A stretch of DNA of 64,000 nt from Geodermatophilus siccatus (GTDB lineage: Bacteria > Actinomycetota > Actinomycetes > Mycobacteriales > Geodermatophilaceae), in assembly GCF_900103785.1 (NCBI RefSeq), contig NZ_FNHE01000003.1:124001-188000 (forward strand), in the 5' to 3' direction. Shown here piece by piece: positions 57,883-64,000 of the stretch. The notes under the pieces were generated by a model. The model was given only the letters and a program-made list of their open reading frames with translations, was not told where the DNA came from and searched no databases. Position 1 is the stretch's first letter, and each line of letters starts with the position of its first letter. Made by a program: the position numbers and the translations under genes.

Positions 57883-59682
57883 GTGGCTGAGCGCAGCTAC
57901 CCCTACGCCGACTTCAGCGAGCTCGCCGGGCCGCTGCAGGAGCCGGCGGAGGACTCCCGCATCCGGTTCGAGCCGGTGTCCCGTGGCGGCGCGCGCATCC
58001 GGGCCTGGCTGCTGGTGACCGCGGCCCTGCTCTTCGAGGTGCTGTTCCTGGTCTTCCTGCTGCGGCCGGCGCACCACCCGGAGTGGGCCGGCGACTGGCG
58101 CTCGGTGCTGGTCGTGGCGCTGATCGGCAGCGTCGCCGTCATCGAGGCCCTGCGCCTGGTGAACGTCTTCACGCTGGCGGTCGCGACGCTCAACGCCCGC
58201 GACCCGATCCCGCTGACCCCGCTTCCCGGTCAGCGGATCGCGTTCATCACCACGATCGTGCCGAGCAAGGAGCCGATCGAGATGGTGCGCCGGACGCTGG
58301 AGGCCGCCCGCGCCGTCCGGTACGAGGGCACGCTCGACGTCTGGCTGCTCGACGAGGGCGACGACCCGGCGGTGCGCGCCATGTGCGCCGAGCTCGGCGT
58401 CCGCCACTTCACCCGGGCCGGCGTCCCCGAGTGGAACCAGCCCACCGGCCGGCACAAGGCGCGGACCAAGCACGGCAACTACAACGCCTGGCTCGACGCG
58501 CACGGCGACGGCTACGACTTCTGGATCTCGGTGGACTCCGACCACGTGCCGCTGCCGAACATGGCCGAGCGGCTCATGGGCTACTTCCGCGACCCGGACG
58601 TCGCCTTCGTGGTGGGCCCGCAGGTGTACGGCAACTACGACACCTTCGTCACCCGCGCCGCCGAGTCGCAGCAGTACCTGTTCCACAGCGTGCTGCAGCG
58701 GGCGGCCAACCGGTTCCGCGCCGCGATGTTCGTCGGCACCAACAACGCCGTCCGCATCTCGGCGCTGCGCGACATCGGCGGGCTGCAGGACTCCATCACC
58801 GAGGACGCCGCGACCAGCCTGGTCTGGCACGCCAGCACCAACCCGCGCACCGGCGCGCGCTGGCGGTCGGTCTACACCCCCGACGTCCTGGCGGTGGGCG
58901 AGGGCCCGAGCACCTGGCGGGACTACTTCACCCAGCAGGGCCGGTGGGCCCGCGGGACCGACGAGATCGTGCTGCGCCGCTTCTGGCGGCTGGCCCCGCG
59001 GATGGCCGTCGCGCAGCGGCTGCACTACACGCTGCTGATGTCGTACTATCCGGCGACCGCGGTCAGCTGGGTCCTCGGCGTCACCAACCTGGTCGCCTAC
59101 CTGCTCACCGGCGTCGCCGGCCTGCTGGTGTCGGCCCAGCTGTGGCTGATGCTCTACGTCAACGCCGCGGTGCTGCAGGTCGCCGTCTACTTCTGGAACC
59201 GCAGGCACAACGTCAGCCCGCACGAGGAGGAGGGCTCCTCCGGCGTCAGCGGGATGGTGATCTCGGTGATGTCGACGCCGCTGTACGTCAGCGCGTTGTG
59301 GGCCGCGATCCGCAACCGCAGCACCGGCTTCGCCGTCACCCGCAAGGGCGCGGTCAGCGGGAGCAGCCTGGCCGCCTTCTCCCGGCACCTGGCCTGGGCC
59401 GCCGTCCTGCTCGTCGCGCTGGTGACCTCGCAGCTGCTCGGCCACACCCACCCGGCGATCCGCGTCTGGGCCGTGCTGAGCCTGGTCATGTGCCTGCTGC
59501 CGGTGGCCATCTGGGCCACCGCGTCGGTCCGGCAGCGCCGGCACGCCCCCGAGGGGACGCCGTCCCTGCCCGCCCCGGTCGTACCGGACGCCGTCGCCGC
59601 CGTCCGCCCCCGCACGCCGGCCGTCACCTTCGTCGGCAACCGCGCGGTCGACGTCCCCCAGACCCAGGAGAGCACCCGATGA
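57883..59682 (+). CDS. cslA: Cellulose synthase-like glycosyltransferase CslA
   Basis: 599 residues from GTG 57883. Two N-terminal membrane helices, a GT2 domain with Asp in VWLLDEGDDPAV, D-x-D in ISVDSDHVPLP, TED in DSITEDAATSL and Q-x-x-R-W in TQQGRWARGTDE, then four or more C-terminal membrane helices. It should polymerise a beta-glucan across the membrane. It overlaps glxA by ATGA, then GH6 by ATGA: the three-gene order known from Streptomyces, where a cellulose-like glucan at hyphal tips is made and then processed by GlxA. No PilZ domain is visible. Confidence 0.9.
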   Translation: MAERSYPYADFSELAGPLQEPAEDSRIRFEPVSRGGARIRAWLLVTAALLFEVLFLVFLLRPAHHPEWAGDWRSVLVVALIGSVAVIEALRLVNVFTLAVATLNARDPIPLTPLPGQRIAFITTIVPSKEPIEMVRRTLEAARAVRYEGTLDVWLLDEGDDPAVRAMCAELGVRHFTRAGVPEWNQPTGRHKARTKHGNYNAWLDAHGDGYDFWISVDSDHVPLPNMAERLMGYFRDPDVAFVVGPQVYGNYDTFVTRAAESQQYLFHSVLQRAANRFRAAMFVGTNNAVRISALRDIGGLQDSITEDAATSLVWHASTNPRTGARWRSVYTPDVLAVGEGPSTWRDYFTQQGRWARGTDEIVLRRFWRLAPRMAVAQRLHYTLLMSYYPATAVSWVLGVTNLVAYLLTGVAGLLVSAQLWLMLYVNAAVLQVAVYFWNRRHNVSPHEEEGSSGVSGMVISVMSTPLYVSALWAAIRNRSTGFAVTRKGAVSGSSLAAFSRHLAWAAVLLVALVTSQLLGHTHPAIRVWAVLSLVMCLLPVAIWATASVRQRRHAPEGTPSLPAPVVPDAVAAVRPRTPAVTFVGNRAVDVPQTQESTR

Positions 59683-61673
59683 TCCGACCCAAGCCGAAGC
59701 GCAGCCGCCGGCTGCGCAACGCCGCCCTGGTCGCCGCGACGGTGACCGGGCTGGTCGCGGCCAACGGCCCGGTCGTGAGCGCCGTCGCGCAGGAGGCCTA
59801 CCACGACTTCGAGCGCAGCCGGCCGGACTACAAGGCGCAGTACGGCTCGTGGGAGACCATCGAGCTGCCCGAGGAGTACCGGACGCAGGCCGTCCACGCC
59901 GCGTTGCTGCACACCGGCAAGGTGCTGTTCGTCGCCGGGTCGGGCAACGACGCGAAGGACTTCGAGGCCGGCAGCTTCGAGACGATCGTCTGGGACCCGG
60001 TCACCGGCGACACCAAGGAGGTGCCGACGCCGGAGGACCTGTTCTGCTCCGGGCACGCCTACCTGCCCAACGGCAACCTGCTCATCGCCGGTGGCACGCG
60101 GGAGTACGAGGTGCTCGCCGACGACGTCACCAGGGCCGCCGGCGTCCTCACCGTGAAGAACGAGCGGCACGACGGCCCGGTCACCCTGCCCACGGGCACC
60201 CGCTTCACCGCGCGCGGCCACAGCTACGTCTCCACCGAGGACGTGACGGTGCCGCCCGCGCACCTGATGGGCGACGGCAGCTCCATGGCCGGCGAGCAGG
60301 ACGTCTGGATCGAGGCCGAGGAGGAGGGCGACGCCCCGGTCGTCACGGGCGGCCAGCAGTTCCAGGTCGAGGACGTCGAGCCCGAGCGGCGCCGCGACCT
60401 CTACGGCCAGGGCGACACCATCACCCTGGACAAGCAGAACTACCGCGGGCTCGACGCCTCCTACGAGTTCGACGTCGCCACCGAGACCTACCGCAAGACC
60501 GACCGGCTGACCGAGTCGCGCTGGTACCCGACGCTGGTCGGCCTGGAGGACGGCGGCGTGCTCGCCGTCTCCGGTCTCGACGAGCACGGCCAGGTCCTCG
60601 ACGGCGAGAACGAGGTCTACGACCCGGCCACCCGCAGCTGGGAGGACCGCCCCGAGCTGGAGCGCTACTTCCCGACCTACCCGGCCCTGTTCCGGCTCGC
60701 CGACGGGCACCGGCTGTTCTACAGCGGCTCCAACACCGGCTACGGGCCGGCCGAGGAGGGCCGCCAGCCCGGCATCTGGGACCTCGACGACAACAGCTGG
60801 ACCGACGTCCCCGGCCTGCGCGACCCGGAGTTCAACGAGACCAGCTCCTCGTTCCTGCTCGCGCCCGCGCAGGACCAGCGGGTCGGCATCGTCGGCGGCG
60901 GCGGGGTCGGGGACAGCGAGGAGTCCACGGCGCGCTTCGACGTCGTCGACCTCAGCGAGCCGGAGCCGCGCTACGAGCCGGCCGCCAGCGACTACCCGAG
61001 CCCGGCGCGCTACCTCAACGCGGTCACGCTGCCCGACGACACCACCCTGCTCACCGGGGGCTCGGTCGGCTACCGCGGCAACTCGCAGAGCGACCTGCAC
61101 CTGACCACGGTGTACGACCCGCACAGCGGCCACCTGCACGAGGCGGCGCCGAACGAGGTCGGGCGCAACTACCACGCCACCGCGCTGCTGCTGCCCGACG
61201 GGCGGGTCATGACCATGGGCTCGGACCCGCTGTTCTCCGACGAGGAGAACACCATCCCGGGAAAGTTCGAGACGCGGATCGAGATCTACTCCCCGCCGTA
61301 CCTCTTCGCCGGCGACCGCCCGGAGGTCACCGACGCACCGGAGGAGGTCACCCGGGGCGGCTCCTTCCCGGTCACCGCCGACGGCGAGGTCGCCGAGGCG
61401 CGGCTGGTGCGGCCCAGCGCGGTGACCCACCAGACCGACCCCGAGCAGCGCTCGGTCGCCCTCGACGTCCGGCCGGCGTCCTGCCCGGAGACGGGGGCCG
61501 GCGAGCCCGCCGCCGAGCACCCCGCGGACTGCCCGGACGGCTGCTGCGGCAGCGGCTCCTACGAGCTCGGCGTCCCCGAGGAGGAGGGCCTCACGCCCAA
61601 CGGCTGGTACATGTTGGTCGTGGTCGACGAGAAGGGCGTCCCCTCCCCGGCGCGCTGGGTGCACGTCGGATGA
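59679..61673 (+). CDS. glxA: GlxA-like copper radical oxidase (kelch/galactose-oxidase fold)
   Basis: 664 residues. An N-terminal signal/anchor helix (RNAALVAATVTGLVAANGPV), then seven kelch-type blades. The DLFCSGHAYLPNG block should hold the Cys that cross-links to Tyr. A later VGRNYHATALLLPDG block has the Tyr-His copper ligands, and VTHQTDPEQRS the second His in the C-terminal immunoglobulin-like domain. The family oxidises a glycan hydroxyl to aldehyde with O2, producing H2O2. It acts outside the membrane on the glucan exported by CslA. Confidence 0.9.
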   Translation: MIRPKPKRSRRLRNAALVAATVTGLVAANGPVVSAVAQEAYHDFERSRPDYKAQYGSWETIELPEEYRTQAVHAALLHTGKVLFVAGSGNDAKDFEAGSFETIVWDPVTGDTKEVPTPEDLFCSGHAYLPNGNLLIAGGTREYEVLADDVTRAAGVLTVKNERHDGPVTLPTGTRFTARGHSYVSTEDVTVPPAHLMGDGSSMAGEQDVWIEAEEEGDAPVVTGGQQFQVEDVEPERRRDLYGQGDTITLDKQNYRGLDASYEFDVATETYRKTDRLTESRWYPTLVGLEDGGVLAVSGLDEHGQVLDGENEVYDPATRSWEDRPELERYFPTYPALFRLADGHRLFYSGSNTGYGPAEEGRQPGIWDLDDNSWTDVPGLRDPEFNETSSSFLLAPAQDQRVGIVGGGGVGDSEESTARFDVVDLSEPEPRYEPAASDYPSPARYLNAVTLPDDTTLLTGGSVGYRGNSQSDLHLTTVYDPHSGHLHEAAPNEVGRNYHATALLLPDGRVMTMGSDPLFSDEENTIPGKFETRIEIYSPPYLFAGDRPEVTDAPEEVTRGGSFPVTADGEVAEARLVRPSAVTHQTDPEQRSVALDVRPASCPETGAGEPAAEHPADCPDGCCGSGSYELGVPEEEGLTPNGWYMLVVVDEKGVPSPARWVHVG

Positions 61674-62707
61674 GGACGCGTCTGCACGCCCGACGGTCCG
61701 TCCAGGCCACGGTGCTGGCCGCCGTCGCCGGCACCGCGGTCGCCTGCGGCGGCGCCGACACCCCCGAGACCCCGGCGGCGGAGTCCGGCCGGCTGGCGGG
61801 GGAGGAGCTGTGGCTCAACCCCGAGGGCCACGGTCCCGCCGCGGTCCAGCAGGCCCTCGCCGAGGGGCGGACGGCGGACGCCGAGGCGCTGGCCCCGCTG
61901 GCCGACCAGCCGACCGCCACCTGGATCGCCACCCCCGACAACCCCTATCCGGCGGTCGAGGAGATCTCCCTCGCCGCGGCCGCCGAGGACGAGCTCCCGG
62001 TGCTGGTGGCCTACAACGTGCCGGGGCGGGACTGCGGGTCCTACTCCGCCGGCGGCGCCGCCGGCGTCGACGCCTACCTGAGCTGGATCGGCAGCTTCGC
62101 CGCGGCTCTCGGCGACCGGCCCGCGGTGGTCGTCCTCGAGCCGGACGCCGTCCCCCAGGCCCTGGTCGGGTGCGAGGGCGTCGACCCCGCGGCGCGGTAC
62201 CAGATGCTCGCCCAGGCCGTGGAGATCCTCGACCGGCAGCCGGAGACCCGGGTCTACGTGGACGCCGGCAACGCCAGCTGGGTGGACGACCTGCCGGCGC
62301 TGGCCGACGCCCTGCGCCGCAGCGGCGTCGACCGGGCCGACGGGTTCGCCCTCAACGTCTCGAACTACGAGACCACCGAGGCGAGCGCGGACTACGGGCT
62401 GGAGTTGTCCCGGGAGCTCGAGCAGGGTGCGCCCGAGGGCACGCCTCCCGCCCACTTCGTCGTCGACACCAGCCGCAACGGCGCCGGCCCGCCGGAGGAC
62501 GCCCCCGGCGGCGAGGGCCGCTGGTGCAACCCGCCGGACCGGGAGGTCGGCGCCGCGCCGACGACGTCCCCCGACCTGGACCGGGTCGACGCGCTGCTCT
62601 GGGTGAAGCAGCCGGGCGACTCCGACGGCACCTGCGCAGGCGGTCCGCCCGCCGGGCAGTGGTGGCCCGAGATGGCCCTGGAGCTGGTGGACGGCGAGGA
62701 CGGCTGA
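61670..62707 (+). CDS. GH6 endoglucanase/cellobiohydrolase-like protein (CslZ-type)
   Basis: 345 residues; ATG in an ATGA overlap with glxA. An N-terminal signal with a possible lipobox (AAVAGTAVAC) suggests a lipoprotein. The GH6 barrel shows VLVAYNVPGRDCGSYSAGG, the acid residue in VVVLEPDAVPQALV, YVDAGNASWVDD, and VVDTSRNGAGPP towards the end, followed by WVKQPGDSDGTC. It cuts beta-1,4-glucan and probably trims or releases the CslA polymer. Confidence 0.9.
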   Translation: MRTRLHARRSVQATVLAAVAGTAVACGGADTPETPAAESGRLAGEELWLNPEGHGPAAVQQALAEGRTADAEALAPLADQPTATWIATPDNPYPAVEEISLAAAAEDELPVLVAYNVPGRDCGSYSAGGAAGVDAYLSWIGSFAAALGDRPAVVVLEPDAVPQALVGCEGVDPAARYQMLAQAVEILDRQPETRVYVDAGNASWVDDLPALADALRRSGVDRADGFALNVSNYETTEASADYGLELSRELEQGAPEGTPPAHFVVDTSRNGAGPPEDAPGGEGRWCNPPDREVGAAPTTSPDLDRVDALLWVKQPGDSDGTCAGGPPAGQWWPEMALELVDGEDG

Positions 62708-62738
62708 CGGGGGACCTCCCTGCCCCGGCCGGTCAGCC
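62702..62738. terminator. Shared hairpin between convergent genes
   Basis: GGCTGAC at 62702-62708 and GTCAGCC at 62732-62738 form a seven-base stem whose arms hold the stop codons of both convergent genes (GH6 and patatin). The 23-base loop contains further G/C-rich pairing. A short bidirectional terminator is likely. Confidence 0.5.
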
Positions 62739-63737
62739 CGTGGCGACGCCGCGGCACTCGCGGAGGTAGTCCGCCCAGTCCCACCCGGCGAGGAAGTCCC
62801 GCGCCGCCGTCGTCCCCGCGCTCACCAGCCGCGCCCGCTCGGCCGGGCCGATGTCGAAGTCGGTCGCCCGGGTGCCGCTGGTGTCGATGGAGACGGCGCG
62901 GCGGCGCACGCACGGCTGGGCGAGGTAGGTGCGGTCCCGCCCGTTCACGGTGGTGGCGACCAGGGAGTCCAGCAGGCGCACCGGCGGCGGCAGCAGGCGG
63001 CGGTGGGGGAAGACGGAGACCTCCCCGTCGGAGAGGACGTCGCCGACCCCGACGCCGAAGGTCGGCCAGCGCGGGGGAGCGGCGTCGGTGCGGTCGAAGA
63101 TCTCCACCGGGAAGTTCGACAGCACCCCGCCGTCCAGCAGGGTGGACCGCCGCCCGGTGCGGGGGTCGCGCAGCGTCTGCGGCGCGAAGAAGAACGGGAT
63201 GGCCAGGGACGCCCGGATGGCGTCGGCGACCGGCTGGGCGTCGGGGTCCAGGCCGTAGTCGCGGTAGTCCCAGGGCAGCCGCAGCAGCCGGCCGCGGGTG
63301 ACGTCGGTCGCCGTCACCACCAGCCGGTAGCGCTGCCACGGCGCCAGCGTCGGGTCGTCGCCGGGGTCCTCGCGGCGCAGGTCGCCGAAGGTGTGCACGC
63401 CGAGGTCGGCGAGCTCCCGGCGCACCCACTCGGTGACGTAGCGCCCGGGGTGCAGCCCGGACCGGGTGAGCAGCCCGACCGCCGGGGCGACGACGGGCAC
63501 CGGTGCCCAGGCGTCGGGCACCCGGTCGTACTCCAGGCGGGACGTCCGCTCGAGCACGCCGTCGGCGTCGAGTCCGGTGGCGAGGAACGCGGCGAGGACG
63601 GCGCCCGCCGAGGAGCCCGCGACCCGCTCGAAGCGGTAGCGGCGCAGCAGCTCGACGGTGGCGCCGACCAGGGCGATGCCCTTGACCCCACCGCCCTCGA
63701 GGACCAGGTCGGCCGGCAGCCGGTCGGGAGGGGGCAC
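62733..63737 (-). CDS. Patatin-like phospholipase
   Basis: 334 residues, GTG start. The oxyanion loop is LVLEGGGVKGIALVGATVEL, the nucleophile elbow AGSSAGAVLAAF (GSSAG) and the catalytic Asp is in TLLDGGVLSNFPVEIF. No signal peptide and no membrane helices, so it is a cytosolic lipid acyl hydrolase. It is not related in architecture to the large membrane patatin at 21472. Confidence 0.9.
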   Translation of the reverse strand: MPPPDRLPADLVLEGGGVKGIALVGATVELLRRYRFERVAGSSAGAVLAAFLATGLDADGVLERTSRLEYDRVPDAWAPVPVVAPAVGLLTRSGLHPGRYVTEWVRRELADLGVHTFGDLRREDPGDDPTLAPWQRYRLVVTATDVTRGRLLRLPWDYRDYGLDPDAQPVADAIRASLAIPFFFAPQTLRDPRTGRRSTLLDGGVLSNFPVEIFDRTDAAPPRWPTFGVGVGDVLSDGEVSVFPHRRLLPPPVRLLDSLVATTVNGRDRTYLAQPCVRRRAVSIDTSGTRATDFDIGPAERARLVSAGTTAARDFLAGWDWADYLRECRGVATG

Positions 63738-63771
63738 GCCCGCACCGTAGGCACGCCCCCTCCCGCTCCGC

Positions 63772-63996
63772 TCAGCCGCCGCGGCCCACCTCCGCGGCCA
63801 CCACGCCGCGGAGGGCGAGCATGAGCGCCGGGTCGGAGGTGTTCCCGCGATCGAGGGCGATGCGGGCGTCCGCGGGCAGGCTGGCCAGCTCGACGTCGTC
63901 GAGCCAGGCCGTGTCGCCGCCCATCCGGCGGCCGACCTTCAGGCTGTCGCCCTCGGGGCGGAGCACGTAGTCCTCGCTGTCGACCGTGATGGTCAT
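63772..63996 (-). CDS. Small hypothetical protein
   Basis: 74 residues with GGAG before the ATG. Reads ITVDSEDYVLRPEGDSLKVG, ending LMLALRGVVAAEVGRGG. A beta-rich start then a helix; no family recognised. It lies 34 bases upstream of the patatin gene in the same direction and may be co-transcribed with it. Confidence 0.55.
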   Translation of the reverse strand: MTITVDSEDYVLRPEGDSLKVGRRMGGDTAWLDDVELASLPADARIALDRGNTSDPALMLALRGVVAAEVGRGG

Positions 63997-64000
63997 CTCC

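Overview
The window comes from a high-GC actinobacterium. GC-rich third codon positions, frequent GTG starts, GTGA/ATGA gene overlaps, a Tad/Flp pilus cluster, a CslA-GlxA-GH6 operon and many ECF sigma factors fit an actinomycete, possibly Geodermatophilaceae-like. That family assignment is an inference; no rRNA or tRNA gene was seen.

Left chromosomal part (1-24.9 kb): a broken acyltransferase (SGNH end), a GH16-like hydrolase with a YjbR protein, a DUF2235 hydrolase, and a haem-enzyme neighbourhood. The haem enzymes are a DyP peroxidase with a small partner, a catalase-like protein, and later a catalase-like/animal-haem-peroxidase fusion. Regulators lie among them: a MalT/SARP-like ATPase regulator, two ECF sigma factors and a TetR-like protein with palindromes upstream. 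There is also a secreted ricin-type lectin, a membrane gene split by an IS3-family element (exact 3-bp target duplication, dead transposase), transposase relics, a RecD2-like relic, a stray copy of a tadE fragment and a large membrane patatin.

The centre is the interesting part. The tadA/cpaF ATPase gene of a Tad pilus operon is cut into three pieces (24959-25668, 33713-33904, 53190-53535). Removing the two insertions on paper restores one 415-codon reading frame. Insertion 1 (25669-33712, 8.0 kb) is a serine-integrase element with a 9-bp repeated core, a run of small overlapping genes, a replication-type protein containing palindromic iterons, a lone HK97-type major capsid protein, and three unknown membrane proteins. 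It looks like a capsid-encoding phage satellite. Insertion 2 (33905-53189, 19.3 kb) is a Tn554-like transposon with 43-bp inverted repeats, three overlapping tyrosine recombinase genes and a tnpC-like gene. Its cargo is a defence island: an XRE regulator behind a palindrome, a Gabija-like GajA/GajB pair, and a type I restriction-modification operon with two different hsdM genes (hsdM-hsdM-hsdS-hsdR).

Right chromosomal part (53.2-64 kb): the rest of the Tad operon (tadB, tadC, small pilin, two tadE-like genes), a tiny secreted Trp-rich peptide, the cslA-glxA-GH6 operon for a cellulose-like glucan, a patatin and a small hypothetical protein.

Working model (inference): two unrelated integrases have exploited the conserved ATPase core of tadA. 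While both elements are integrated the pilus ATPase cannot be made whole, so the host trades pilus assembly for phage defence unless the elements excise.
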